A stretch of 64,000 nt of DNA from Bacteroidia bacterium (GCA_030425425.1 JAUIAO010000012.1:46335-110334); one strand, 5' to 3'; positions 9,243 to 18,652 are shown, numbered from the stretch's first letter. Numbers and translations are program-made. Notes: generated by a model not told the origin, from the letters alone.

Positions 9243-9895
9243 TGAAAAGAGTACAAATATTATATTTTCTATTCGTCTTTTTCCAATTATCATCGTGTAT
9301 GAATGAAAAAGATGAAGGTTGTTGTGAAGCACCTGATAATCCCAATTTCATCTATAAATATGTAGTTCCGGATGCTCTTAATGTAATAAAACTTACTAAC
9401 GGATATAGTGATACAAACGATTCAACATTCTTTATTATGTCCCTATATGGAGCTAATAGTTATTCATTTGGGCCGTTTCCTGATTTGGAGTTTAACCAAC
9501 TTGCTGAATCTTACGGAGATACCGCTTGGTATGACCAAGAGGGAGATATTTGTATTACGGATACAATAGCAGAATTAAATGTTTATTCAGACGGAGATAT
9601 AATATCAAAGAATCGGGTATTGGATGAAGATATTAATGAATTATTCTTGATCAATTATTTTTCTTATAAAGATTTCATTTTTTCAGGATATCAAGATGAG
9701 TATAGAAAAAACGACAGATTAATTCCTTTGGCTGAATATAACGCAATCCCTGACAAATTTCTAATGAAGTTTGGACAAGGAATTTATTTACCAGACAGCA
9801 TTAGACAAAACTTGTCTGGCGACTATGAATTCTATTTCGAGTACAAAAGTACTGGTGGGAAGGTGCTGAGGGATACTGTGGAAGTGAGCTTTTAA
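9242..9895 (+). CDS. small lipoprotein coupled to the C10 protease
   Basis: 217 residues, start overlapping the protease stop by one base. The signal MKRVQILYFLFVFFQLSSC ends in a lipobox cysteine and is followed by EKDEGCCEAPDNP, a short tether with two further cysteines. The rest is predicted beta strands and no named domain is recognised (for example YVVPDALNVIKLTNGY, EFYFEYKSTGGKVLRDTVEV). Tight coupling to a secreted cysteine protease suggests an inhibitor or partner, because streptopain-type genes are often next to their inhibitor; this is inference. The operon ends at a strong terminator at 9903-9940. Confidence 0.75.
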   Translation: MKRVQILYFLFVFFQLSSCMNEKDEGCCEAPDNPNFIYKYVVPDALNVIKLTNGYSDTNDSTFFIMSLYGANSYSFGPFPDLEFNQLAESYGDTAWYDQEGDICITDTIAELNVYSDGDIISKNRVLDEDINELFLINYFSYKDFIFSGYQDEYRKNDRLIPLAEYNAIPDKFLMKFGQGIYLPDSIRQNLSGDYEFYFEYKSTGGKVLRDTVEVSF

Positions 9896-9902
9896 GAATG
9901 AC

Positions 9903-9940
9903 AACCCTCCGAAATGGCAACATTTCGGAGGGTTGAATTT
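9903..9940 (+). terminator. intrinsic terminator after the C10 protease operon
   Basis: A perfect 14-bp stem (9903-9916 with 9921-9934) closed by a GCAA tetraloop is followed by GAATTTTT. It lies between the convergent ends of the protease operon and lgt. Confidence 0.85.
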
Positions 9941-11062
9941 TTAATCTCTTTTCAGCTCTTCCCCGACCATATTCTTTGTTCCTCTCGTGGAGAAGTAGAA
10001 CAACATGGCTATACCAGCGAGAGCCATTGGGATACTGAGAATTTGACCCATATTGAGAGCCATGCCTTCTTCGAAAGATTCCTGGTTCATTTTGAAAAAC
10101 TCATCTACGAATCTTTCAATCCAAAGCAGCGTCATAAACAAGGCGAAATTGAACCCTGCCGGTAAAGTGAATCGCTTAGCCTTCCAGACCCAAAAAGTTA
10201 GCATTGCCAGCAACAAGGTAAATAAAGCTTCATAAAGCTGTGCAGCGTGTCTGGTAATTCCCAGGCCATAAATTTCAGCTACGGCATGACCATCTTCTTC
10301 GTAAAACTTATAAGCTAAAGGTTGATCTTTTCTGAAGTCGATATGCTGAACTACCTCGTCATAAGAAAGTAGAGCATTTCTTAGACGATTTTCAAAAAAG
10401 TGTTTATCGCTTACACCCAGTTCCACTCCTCTTCGATAGATGATTTTGGCAGTTATTGGATATTTTCCTGGTTCATTGCTGACCATATCACCTCCTTTTT
10501 CAAAAGACACATCCTCTATGTTCTTATCATCATAGTGTAATAGCTGCTCTGTGTGATAAGCATAAACCACTCCCCAGTCACCGTTGGTCATGGTGCCTTC
10601 CATTTCAGAATTAAAGAAATTTCCTGTACGGATGAGTGCTCCTGTGAGTGCCGTGACGATCACCAATCTGTCCACTAACCACCAAAAATTGTATTGAGTG
10701 TATTTGCGGGTGAAAAGAAATAAGCTCACAAATATACCCAGTCCTCCTCCGTGACTAGCTAGTCCTCCTTCCCAAACTTTCAGTATTTCTAAAGGATTAC
10801 TAAGGTAATGAGCTGGGTTATAAAAAAGACAATGTCCTAAGCGCGCACCTATTATAGTGGCTGCAACCATGTAGACAGTTAGTTTTTCTACATCTTTTTC
10901 AGGCCTTCCTTCTTGCTTGAAAATCCAAAACATGATTTGCTGAGAGATGATAAACCCACCGGCAAAAAGCAAACCATACCAACGGACTGGATGGTCAACT
11001 ATGGGAATAACAAGCATATCGGGATCAGGGCTCCAGATAAGAAAACTTAGGATAAAGTCCAT
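9941..11062 (-). CDS. lgt: prolipoprotein diacylglyceryl transferase
   Basis: Transfers diacylglycerol from phosphatidylglycerol to the lipobox cysteine of prelipoproteins in the inner membrane. The 373-residue product has the family blocks in order: VRWYGLLFAGG, GARLGHCLFYNP, EGGLASHGGGLGI, the Lgt signature RTGNFFNSEMEGT, and HAAQLYEAL near the end, with about seven membrane spans. It is longer than the usual 260-290 residues because of a hydrophilic insert of roughly 90 residues between the signature and the HAAQLYEAL block. It is 6 bp downstream of trkH in the same direction, so it is probably co-transcribed with trkA-trkH. The many lipoproteins in this window are its expected substrates. 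Confidence 0.95.
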   Translation of the reverse strand: MDFILSFLIWSPDPDMLVIPIVDHPVRWYGLLFAGGFIISQQIMFWIFKQEGRPEKDVEKLTVYMVAATIIGARLGHCLFYNPAHYLSNPLEILKVWEGGLASHGGGLGIFVSLFLFTRKYTQYNFWWLVDRLVIVTALTGALIRTGNFFNSEMEGTMTNGDWGVVYAYHTEQLLHYDDKNIEDVSFEKGGDMVSNEPGKYPITAKIIYRRGVELGVSDKHFFENRLRNALLSYDEVVQHIDFRKDQPLAYKFYEEDGHAVAEIYGLGITRHAAQLYEALFTLLLAMLTFWVWKAKRFTLPAGFNFALFMTLLWIERFVDEFFKMNQESFEEGMALNMGQILSIPMALAGIAMLFYFSTRGTKNMVGEELKRD

Positions 11063-11068
11063 TTTAAT

Positions 11069-12538
11069 TTAGTGTGATTTCCAGAAATAAGGTGTGAAAA
11101 GCATGAGTACTGTGAATAGTTCCAGCCTTCCCAGAAGCATTAAGAACGCAAGTAACCACTTGCCGGGTGCAGAAATTCCTGCAAAGTTATCCACAGGTCC
11201 TACTTCTCCTATCCCAGGACCGATGTTTCCAAGGCAGGTAGCTACAGATCCAATGGCCGTGTCAAAGTCTGCTCCGAACATTCCCATGACCATAGACCCA
11301 GCCGCAAAGATGGCAATGTAGATCATAATGAATGCCAGAATATTGAAAGTGATGTCCTGAGAAACAGCTTTTCCATTAAGCCTGACGGGGATTACAGCTT
11401 TTGGGTGTAGCTGTCGCTTGAGTTCCATGAAGCTGTTTTTGATCAAAATGCTATGTCTAATCACCTTTACACCTCCTGCCGTAGATCCAGCAGATGCCCC
11501 AATAAACATAAGCACCACAAACAAAACAGTGACAAAGGGTGCCCAAGCTGTGTAATCTTCTGTGATGTAGCCTGTGGTGGTCACCACCGAGACTACCTGA
11601 AATAAGCCATCTCTGATTGACTTCTCAAAACCATCATCGGTTACATTGAATATTACCAGCCCAACAACGATACTCGTGACGATGACTAATCCAGAATAAA
11701 CCCGGAATTCTTCATTATCAAGTACTTTTTTGAAGTTTTTGTGAAGAGCGAAGTACGTCATGGTAAAGTTTGTACCTGCGAGGAACATAAAGATGATGAT
11801 CACATATTGTATGAATGGTGAAGTGAAATATGCAATGCTGGCATTCTTAGTAGAAAATCCTCCAGTTGCCATGGTTGTAAGCGCATGGTTAATGGCGTCA
11901 TAAAAATTCATTCCTCCCAGCCATAGCAAGGCAGTTTCAGCCAAAGTAAGGCCAAGGTAGATCATCCAAAGACGCTTTGCAGTTTCTTTGATTCTTGGTT
12001 GTAGTTTGTCCGGAGAGATTCCGGGTGCTTCAGCTACAAATAGCTGCATTCCTCCAATTCCCAAAATAGGTAAAATAGCTACTGTAAGTACAATAATTCC
12101 CATTCCACCGATCCACTGCGTAAGGCTTCTCCAAAAAAGAATTCCCTTGTCAATAGATTCAATATCCGTCAGTATAGTGGCTCCGGTTGTAGAGAAACCG
12201 CTCAGTGTTTCGAAAAATGCATCCGTGAGATTTGGTATCGCACCACTTAATAAATAGGGTAGTGACCCAAAAAATGACATGGATAACCATCCAAAAGTCA
12301 CAATCAGGTACCCATCACGCTTTTTTAATTCGTTGTTTGCGTTTCCTTGATTACTGTTTCGAGTGAATACCCACATGATGATCCCAGATACTGCTGTGAT
12401 CATGGCAGATACGATGATAGCCCAGAAATCTCCCTCTCCGTAATACAAACTAAATGGAATACTGGTCAGCATAAATGCCCCATTCATCACCAACAGGATG
12501 CCTAATATTCTTATGATCACTCTGAAGTTGAAGCTCAT
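11069..12538 (-). CDS. trkH: Trk potassium uptake, membrane subunit
   Basis: 489 residues from the start at 12538 (MSFNFRVIIRILGILLVMNG); a longer frame to 12574 exists but would run into trkA. The protein has the repeated membrane-pore-membrane pattern of K+ translocators, with pore segments such as TLSGFSTTGATIL, TTMATGGFSTKN, VVTTTGYITEDY and ATCLGNIGPGIG. It moves K+ across the inner membrane, gated by the TrkA ring. The start is two bases after the trkA stop, and lgt follows after 6 bp. Confidence 0.93.
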   Translation of the reverse strand: MSFNFRVIIRILGILLVMNGAFMLTSIPFSLYYGEGDFWAIIVSAMITAVSGIIMWVFTRNSNQGNANNELKKRDGYLIVTFGWLSMSFFGSLPYLLSGAIPNLTDAFFETLSGFSTTGATILTDIESIDKGILFWRSLTQWIGGMGIIVLTVAILPILGIGGMQLFVAEAPGISPDKLQPRIKETAKRLWMIYLGLTLAETALLWLGGMNFYDAINHALTTMATGGFSTKNASIAYFTSPFIQYVIIIFMFLAGTNFTMTYFALHKNFKKVLDNEEFRVYSGLVIVTSIVVGLVIFNVTDDGFEKSIRDGLFQVVSVVTTTGYITEDYTAWAPFVTVLFVVLMFIGASAGSTAGGVKVIRHSILIKNSFMELKRQLHPKAVIPVRLNGKAVSQDITFNILAFIMIYIAIFAAGSMVMGMFGADFDTAIGSVATCLGNIGPGIGEVGPVDNFAGISAPGKWLLAFLMLLGRLELFTVLMLFTPYFWKSH

Positions 12539-12540
12539 AG

Positions 12541-13881
12541 TTATTTGAAGAATCCTTCTACTTTGTGAATACACTCAGATTTGGAAAGTACTACCACGCG
12601 ATCTTTGGGTTGAAACTGGAAGTTGCCACGTACAGTATATCCAACTCCTTTCCTGATCACACCACCGATGATCGCTGTTTTTGGAAAATCGATATGTCGA
12701 AGCTCTTTTGTTAGGATTTTAGAATCAGGCTGGATTTCAAATTCCAGGATCTCCGCATCCACACCATGAATACTGGTCAAATTCAGTACTTGTCCTTTTC
12801 TGATGTATCTGAAAATAAAATTCGCTGCAATCAGCTTTTTATTGATCAAAGTATCCACACCTATGTTTTGAGAAAGGTGGATATAATCCATATTTTCTAC
12901 CGCCGCTATGGTTTTTCTTACGCCATTATTTTTTGCTACCAGGCAAGACATGATGTTGGTTTCAGAGTTGCCTGTTACCGCTATCACAGCATCCATATGA
13001 TCTATGCCTTCCTCTTTCAACAGGTCTATGTCTCGTCCGTCTCCATTGATGATCATGGTGTCTGGGAGTTCGTCTGCCAGGAAGAAGCACTTTTCCTTGT
13101 CTTTTTCGATCAGCTTGATATTGTACTTTTTACTTAGTTGTCGAGCAGTATTGATCCCTACTTTACTACCTCCCAGAATGAGGATATTTCTGATTTCGAT
13201 ACGCTCTTTTCCGGCAAGGTTCATCACCCGGTCTATACCATTCGGCTCGGTAATGAAATATGCATGATCATTGAGCATGAAGCAATTATTCCCGTGGGGA
13301 ATGATCGTTTCTTTATCTCGTAGAATTGCTACTGTGGTGAAATTATGATCTGGATTGAGATAGGCTGTTTCTGTCAATGTTTTGTCCTTCAGCTCACAGT
13401 TTTCGTCTACCGTAATGCCAATTAGCGAAAGCATACCTTTCTCAAACTCAAAAGTGTCTGTGAGTGCAGATTGCTTGACAAGTCGCTTGATCTCTTTTGC
13501 AGCCAGAGATTCAGGAGAGATGATTTCATCAATACCGATTGACTTCAGATCTAACTTTTCTCGCTGATGTAGCAACTCGATATTCGAAATACGTGCGACT
13601 GTTCTTTTTGCTCCTAATTTTTTACCAATAATCGCAGTGGTGAGATTGGTGTCTTCAATGGATGTAACGGCGATCAAAAGATCTGCTTTGGCAACATTGG
13701 CTTCTTCCAGTATGCGGACAGAAGTGCTACTGCCTCTGATAGTGCCCACGTCCAGGTGCGCTGAGGCGTGTTCTAATACGGTGCTATCCTGATCTATGAG
13801 GATGATGTCCTGTTCCTCATATGCCAATAATTTGGCAAGGTGAAATCCAAGATCTCCAGCTCCGGCAATGATGATTCTCAT
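12541..13881 (-). CDS. trkA: Trk potassium uptake, NAD-binding regulatory subunit
   Basis: 446 residues with two RCK units: Rossmann motifs IIIAGAGDLGFHLAKLL at the N-terminus and ILILGGSKVGINTA near residue 235, each followed by a TrkA-C domain (around residues 140-220 and 365-446). It assembles on the cytoplasmic side of TrkH and gates it in response to nucleotides. First gene of trkA-trkH(-lgt); the promoter should be in the 107-bp gap before the symporter gene. Confidence 0.93.
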   Translation of the reverse strand: MRIIIAGAGDLGFHLAKLLAYEEQDIILIDQDSTVLEHASAHLDVGTIRGSSTSVRILEEANVAKADLLIAVTSIEDTNLTTAIIGKKLGAKRTVARISNIELLHQREKLDLKSIGIDEIISPESLAAKEIKRLVKQSALTDTFEFEKGMLSLIGITVDENCELKDKTLTETAYLNPDHNFTTVAILRDKETIIPHGNNCFMLNDHAYFITEPNGIDRVMNLAGKERIEIRNILILGGSKVGINTARQLSKKYNIKLIEKDKEKCFFLADELPDTMIINGDGRDIDLLKEEGIDHMDAVIAVTGNSETNIMSCLVAKNNGVRKTIAAVENMDYIHLSQNIGVDTLINKKLIAANFIFRYIRKGQVLNLTSIHGVDAEILEFEIQPDSKILTKELRHIDFPKTAIIGGVIRKGVGYTVRGNFQFQPKDRVVVLSKSECIHKVEGFFK

Positions 13882-13988
13882 AACATTTCCTTTCTAGGGG
13901 GGCAAATATACATGTTATGCTTTATGAGCATGTTATCTCTATCTTCTTATTCGGTCAGACGGGAAGAATAGTCGATAGTTACTGATAT

Positions 13989-15332
13989 TTATTTAAGATT
14001 CCGAAAATAATCCAGTGCAGCCTGTTTTGCTTTTGGTGCCAATAATATCGCTCCAATCATCGTAGGAAAGGCCATTAGACCATAAGCAAGGTCAATGAAA
14101 GAAACTACCACTTGCAGTGTGGACACGGAACCCACGATCACTAATCCGATGTACCAAAAATTGAAAAGGTGAGCATATTTCACCCCTATGAGAAATGATA
14201 AGCATTTCTGACCATAATAGGCAAATCCAAAAAGCGTAGTAAAGGCAAAAATCAAAACGCACATAGTGAGAATATACGGACCTACCACGGGTATACTATC
14301 TCCAAAAGCTTTTGCCGTGAGCGAAATGCCATTGAGATCTGAAGTTTTCCAAACATCGGTTACTAATATGGCCAAACCGGTCATTGTACAAATGACTAAG
14401 GTATCTATAGCAGGTCCCAACATGGCGACCAAACCCTCTCTGACAGGTTCTTTTGTTTTTGCAGCACCATGCATCATCGGAGCTGTTCCAATTCCTGCTT
14501 CATTCGAGAAAGCCGCTCGCCTTGCTCCAGCAATGATCAATGCACCTACAGCTCCTCCCATTGCGGATTCAGCAGTAAAAGCATCGGTAAGAATTAATAG
14601 GAATGAATTGCCAAGGCTTTGAATGTTTACGATTAGAATAACCAACACACTCAAAACATATATAACTACCATAGACGGCACCAGCTTTCCAGCTACTTCC
14701 CCAATCCGTCTGATTCCGCCGAAGATTACCAAAGCTACTAATATGGCAATCGTAATGCCCATCCCCAAATCAAAATTCATGCTTTCGGATGTTGTGAGAT
14801 CTGTGAAGAGGATATCCTTGATGGCTTGGATAATTTGGTTCGTTTGGAAAATAGGCGTAGCCCCAAAAAATCCTGCTGCAGCAAAGAACATCGCTAATGG
14901 CTTCCATTTTTCCCCAAGACCTTCACGGATGTAATACATCGGTCCACCCTGGATTTTTCCTTCAGAATCTTTACCTCGATACATCACTGCCAGGGTTGCG
15001 GTGAAAAACTTGGTGGCCATGCCCAGAAATGCACTGACCCACATCCAGAAGATAGCTCCCGGACCTCCCATAGCGATGGCTACAGCAACTCCCGAAATAT
15101 TTCCCATACCGATAGTGGCTGCCAGCGCACCGGAAAGCGCCTGAAAATGATTGATATCACCTGGATCATTCTGGTTGTCATATTTTCCCCGAAGCACATC
15201 AATAGCGTGCCTAAAGAATCGGAAAGGCAAAAAACCTGAATAGATCATGAAGAATAGTCCACCACCTAAAAGCAAGATCAATAAAGGAGTGCCCCAAATA
15301 AAATTGGCGGCATTGATGATGAAATTATCCAT
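13989..15332 (-). CDS. alanine/glycine:cation symporter (AGCS family)
   Basis: 447 residues, about eleven membrane spans, inner membrane. The family signature is clear: FQALSGALAATIGMGNISG then AIAMGGPGAIFWMWV, and later RAAFSNEAGIGTAPMMHGAA. It imports alanine or glycine (or a related neutral amino acid) with Na+ or H+. Its first eight bases overlap the end of the HEPN gene, so the symporter is probably the last cistron of a nucleotidyltransferase-HEPN-symporter transcript. Confidence 0.92.
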   Translation of the reverse strand: MDNFIINAANFIWGTPLLILLLGGGLFFMIYSGFLPFRFFRHAIDVLRGKYDNQNDPGDINHFQALSGALAATIGMGNISGVAVAIAMGGPGAIFWMWVSAFLGMATKFFTATLAVMYRGKDSEGKIQGGPMYYIREGLGEKWKPLAMFFAAAGFFGATPIFQTNQIIQAIKDILFTDLTTSESMNFDLGMGITIAILVALVIFGGIRRIGEVAGKLVPSMVVIYVLSVLVILIVNIQSLGNSFLLILTDAFTAESAMGGAVGALIIAGARRAAFSNEAGIGTAPMMHGAAKTKEPVREGLVAMLGPAIDTLVICTMTGLAILVTDVWKTSDLNGISLTAKAFGDSIPVVGPYILTMCVLIFAFTTLFGFAYYGQKCLSFLIGVKYAHLFNFWYIGLVIVGSVSTLQVVVSFIDLAYGLMAFPTMIGAILLAPKAKQAALDYFRNLK

Positions 15333-15741
15333 TAGTTTGGACTTTTCCTTCTGTGTTAATTATCTGTTCAATAGAATCGATGAGGTTATTAGCGGGTTTA
15401 AGATTAATGATTACTTCATTTTTATCGAATTCAACAAAATCATCGTAATCTCCAGTGTGTCTGAGATTGAAAATGTTAGAATAGAATTTACCAAGCTCTT
15501 TAGAAACAATTCCTGTTTTCACAAAATGTAATCCAAACATTTGTCTAGTGCCTGAATGTGTCTGACTATTTATTCGGTAATGAAGTAATAAGCCTGAAAC
15601 CGCATAATAGCAGGCATAATAAATTCTATTGATAGCCGTTGTCCACAATTCATTTTCAATCAGGATACTAACTTCTTTGAGCGTTTCTTTTGCTCTATTT
15701 ATTCTATAAATGACCATTTCTGTTCGTTCCTGATAATTCAT
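15325..15741 (-). CDS. HEPN domain protein (partner of the nucleotidyltransferase)
   Basis: 138 residues, a four-helix HEPN protein of the PF05168 type: RAKETLKEVSILIENELWTT, AINRIYYACYYAVSGLL, THSGTRQMFGLHFVKTGIV and LRHTGDYDDF follow the family pattern. In HEPN/MNT toxin-antitoxin pairs the HEPN protein is the RNase toxin and the nucleotidyltransferase silences it by AMPylation. I do not see the usual R-x4-6-H spacing at the end, only R-H-x3-D-Y, so nuclease activity is uncertain. It overlaps its partner by 4 bp (ATGA) and the symporter start by 8 bp. Confidence 0.85.
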   Translation of the reverse strand: MNYQERTEMVIYRINRAKETLKEVSILIENELWTTAINRIYYACYYAVSGLLLHYRINSQTHSGTRQMFGLHFVKTGIVSKELGKFYSNIFNLRHTGDYDDFVEFDKNEVIINLKPANNLIDSIEQIINTEGKVQTNG

Positions 15742-16055
15742 AACCTTACCCCGTCCTTCATCACATTTTCATAAAAAGGTGTAATACGATGCCTGGTTTC
15801 CCAATCTTTCTTTGCAAGTACAAGAGGGCTGATCAGCAAACCTGTTTCAAATTCAATATCGTACAGAGGGTAACTGACCTCCACTTTATCCTGAGCAGTG
15901 ATTTTTGATTTTTCCAATAAAATCAATACATCAATATCAGAATGCTCGTTTTGTTCGCCTCTGGCATATGAGCCATATAAAATCACCGTTGCATCCGGTG
16001 CAACAGCATTTATTTTTCGTTTTATGGATGACAATATTTTTTCTGAGTTTGTCAT
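15738..16055 (-). CDS. minimal nucleotidyltransferase (MNT antitoxin type)
   Basis: 105 residues. The pol-beta type nucleotidyltransferase motif is complete: LYGSYARGEQNEHSDIDVLI (G-S-x-A-R-G, then D-x-D), with a third acidic position near YDIEFETG. Length and arrangement match the MNT half of HEPN/MNT (type VII) toxin-antitoxin systems, which AMPylates its HEPN partner. First cistron, overlapping the HEPN gene by ATGA. Confidence 0.87.
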   Translation of the reverse strand: MTNSEKILSSIKRKINAVAPDATVILYGSYARGEQNEHSDIDVLILLEKSKITAQDKVEVSYPLYDIEFETGLLISPLVLAKKDWETRHRITPFYENVMKDGVRL

Positions 16056-16110
16056 TAGGCAAAGATAAGATACAAAAAGTGGATAATTTTTAGTAGATAA
16101 TTTTGGGATG

Positions 16111-16788
16111 TTATTTTTTTAAATGAGGTTCCAAGTACTCCCATACATTTTTGGCAACTACTTTTGCGCCTTTGGCAGTAGGATGTATTCCATCGTCTTG
16201 ATTGAGTTCGGGATTGCCACCTACACCGTCCAAGATGAAAGGGATTAGCTGTGCCTCAGTGGCATTGGCTGCTGCCGGAAATATACTTCTAAACTTGCTG
16301 GTGTAATCTACTCCCAGGTTAGGAGGCACCTCCATGCTTGCGATAAAGATCAAAGCAACCGGATTCACTTTTTTGACCTTGTTTACAATCGCGATCAGGT
16401 TTTTTTCACTTTCCTCTAAATCTAAGCCACGAAGGCCATCATTTGCACCAAGCTCTAGCACAAACACATCAGGTACAGTTTGTAGTACCCAATCTATTCG
16501 GTTGAGACCTCCGGCAGTCGTTTCTCCACTGAGTCCCGCATTTACCACCTGATAGGGATAATCCAAAGAATCTATCCAATTCTGAATGACTGAAGGGAAG
16601 GATTCTTCCAGCGCAATACCGTATCCTGCAGTAATGCTATTCCCAAAAAACATGAGGATTTTCTTTTGATCTATATTCCGCTGCTCGTTCACTGCTTGTT
16701 GTTGAGATTTTTGCTCTTTTTTCTTATCTGGAGCAGAACAAGCCGCTACTGATACTAGAAAGATGAGACTGATGATTTTTAGGTTCAT
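16111..16788 (-). CDS. TesA-like SGNH esterase lipoprotein
   Basis: About 225 residues from ATG at 16788; a longer frame to 16884 would bury the signal peptide, so I prefer MNLKIISLIFLVSVAAC with its lipobox. SGNH hydrolase blocks are clear: FFGNSITAGYG (block I, G-N-S in place of the usual G-D-S), NAGLSGETTAGG (block II), LELGANDGLRG (block III) and DGIHPTAKG (block V with the catalytic Asp and His). It is probably a periplasmic lysophospholipase/arylesterase. In many bacteria tesA stands back to back with ybbA-ybbP, and here the YbbA-like gene is indeed divergent. Confidence 0.88.
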   Translation of the reverse strand: MNLKIISLIFLVSVAACSAPDKKKEQKSQQQAVNEQRNIDQKKILMFFGNSITAGYGIALEESFPSVIQNWIDSLDYPYQVVNAGLSGETTAGGLNRIDWVLQTVPDVFVLELGANDGLRGLDLEESEKNLIAIVNKVKKVNPVALIFIASMEVPPNLGVDYTSKFRSIFPAAANATEAQLIPFILDGVGGNPELNQDDGIHPTAKGAKVVAKNVWEYLEPHLKK

Positions 16789-16926
16789 TTTGCTAGAATT
16801 CCTGGAATCTTCGAAATTAGGCACGATTAACTCTTCAAACAACTTGAGGCGCGGAATCATCACAATTTGTACACATTTGAACAAGTGCAGGTTGAAATCG
16901 TTTTAAGGACTTTAAATAATCTATAA

Positions 16927-17592
16927 ATGGCAGGAATACTGGAAGTAGAGTCGATCATCAAAGAATATAAAAGCGGAGCAAAACCAATTCGAGTGCTGGA
17001 TGAAGTGAGTTTTTCACTAAATGCTGGTCAGAGTATGTCGATTGTAGGGCCGAGCGGGAGTGGTAAAACGACGCTGCTGGGGCTTTGTGCCGGCTTGGAT
17101 CGTGTGACGGACGGACGAATTACAGTGGATGGCATGTTGCTCAATTCCTTGTCAGAAGACGAACTGGCAGAACTGCGCAATCAAGAGATCGGATTTATCT
17201 TTCAAAATTTCCAGCTCATCCCCACTCTTACTGCGCTGGAAAACGTGATGGTGCCATTGGAGCTAAGAGGAGATCAATCAGCATTGGCGGTGGCTAAAGA
17301 CTTGCTTTCTCGAGTAGGTCTGGGGGATCGACTGGATCATTATCCTACTCAGCTTTCGGGCGGTGAACAGCAGCGGGTAGCTATTGCCAGAGCATTTGCT
17401 AACAAACCCAAAATCCTTTTTGCAGACGAGCCAACTGGAAATCTGGATGAAGATACTAGTCAATCCATCGAAAACCTGATTTTTGAGATCAACAAAGAGC
17501 AAAACACTACACTAGTCATTGTAACGCATGACAATGATCTGGCAGCTAAGACTGATCAGGTGATTAGACTGAAGGGTGGGAAGTTGGTGTAA
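16927..17592 (+). CDS. ybbA: ABC transporter ATPase, YbbA/LolD type
   Basis: 221 residues. Walker [10 protein letters not shown] near residue 41, Q-loop [17 protein letters not shown], signature [14 protein letters not shown], Walker [15 protein letters not shown] and the H-loop VTHD are all intact. The family drives FtsX/MacB-type permeases that act on the periplasm or extract lipids and lipoproteins rather than import solutes. The divergent TesA-like gene marks it as YbbA; its expected permease is not next but at 26631-29225. After the stop the 163-bp gap holds only a short palindrome (TAGTGTCCACACTA) and no clear terminator. Confidence 0.85.
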   Translation: MAGILEVESIIKEYKSGAKPIRVLDEVSFSLNAGQSMSIVGPSGSGKTTLLGLCAGLDRVTDGRITVDGMLLNSLSEDELAELRNQEIGFIFQNFQLIPTLTALENVMVPLELRGDQSALAVAKDLLSRVGLGDRLDHYPTQLSGGEQQRVAIARAFANKPKILFADEPTGNLDEDTSQSIENLIFEINKEQNTTLVIVTHDNDLAAKTDQVIRLKGGKLV

Positions 17593-17755
17593 GGGATAGT
17601 CTCTACTTTGTTTGCCTCGATTAGTGTCCACACTAGTTGAAACCACCATTGTGCTGTGAGGACACAACCGTGGGGAAAAGTTACTTGGTAAAAGGTAATC
17701 TTATATTTTAAGGTGTGTTTTGAAGGGTCATGTTATTTTTCACTATCCAAAAATC

Positions 17756-18472
17756 TTAACTCTTCTGATACCGTTTCACCCACGCACTGAGGAATTTCAC
17801 AATCCACTCTTGCTCAGCACTGCTGGCATTCTCGAAAAAGAATTCCGTTTCGCTACCAGTGGTTATTGCGGGCAACATAATTCCTTTCTGGGAATAATTG
17901 TTGGAGTTAAATGTAAATCGAAAAGTGTTTTTATTGAATGAATTGAGCTTTTGTGACTGCCTTTCTACTGAATATATCTCTTCCATCTCATACTCTGTAC
18001 TGGTAGTTTTCTCGATCGATTTCTTTTCCAGTAGAATGCTGTTTCTTCCAATAATTATTTGCTGTTCTTCATACATGTTGTTGATAATGCCAATCACCAT
18101 AAAAACTCCAACAACCCAAAAAGGAATGGAGAAAAGTGCGAAAAACACACTTCCCTGAGCAGCGCCCCAAGTCCAGAATGAGATGAACCCTAGCCAGAAA
18201 GTTGCAAAAAGAATGAGTCCGAGTTGTGCCGGCTGAAAACCTTTCTTCGGAAGCTGGATTTCCATTTTATCACCAGATTTCCGAAAAATGATTCGGGATC
18301 CGCGAGGCGGGTCAGTGATGTCATCCAAACTACTTATCGAACGGGCTTCCATCAGTTTGCTGAGTTGATGGATGGAGTTGCAGCTTGCGCATTGAGCCAA
18401 ATCTGTGGCGACATTTACCTTCGCTGGGTCAATGACAGCATGACAATGAGGACATATCAGGTTTGTGCTCAT
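17756..18472 (-). CDS. zinc-ribbon membrane protein of unknown function
   Basis: 238 residues. The N-terminus has a zinc ribbon (C-x2-C at LICPHCHAV and C-x2-C at AQCASCNSIH), followed after about 45 residues by two membrane spans (LGLILFATFWLGFISFWTWG and FALFSIPFWVVGVFMVIGII) and a cytoplasmic beta-rich C-terminal domain (QQIIIGRNSILLEKKS onward). I do not recognise a function; this layout is common in Bacteroidota hypotheticals. It is divergent from the FAD-oxidoreductase gene. Confidence 0.7.
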   Translation of the reverse strand: MSTNLICPHCHAVIDPAKVNVATDLAQCASCNSIHQLSKLMEARSISSLDDITDPPRGSRIIFRKSGDKMEIQLPKKGFQPAQLGLILFATFWLGFISFWTWGAAQGSVFFALFSIPFWVVGVFMVIGIINNMYEEQQIIIGRNSILLEKKSIEKTTSTEYEMEEIYSVERQSQKLNSFNKNTFRFTFNSNNYSQKGIMLPAITTGSETEFFFENASSAEQEWIVKFLSAWVKRYQKS

Positions 18473-18652
18473 AAATGGATGATTAATCTAACCATACAAA
18501 TATCGCTGTAAATCAAACCTAAAGAGATATTTGAAAATTATTTCTGGTGTTGGGGAGATTGATCATTCCTGATATTCCATCCTCTAACCAATATTTTCAA
18601 TTAGCATTGTTACAAAGACTTAACTTTCTATCAATTTTCCAGTTTATTCAAC

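Noticed and set aside
12766..13137. 123-codon frame on the + strand
   Set aside because: Antisense to trkA; composition typical of a complementary frame.
17625..17670. Terminator after the YbbA-like gene
   Set aside because: The GTGTCC/GGACAC and TAGTGT/ACACTA inverted repeats have no T-run and the larger loop is too long.
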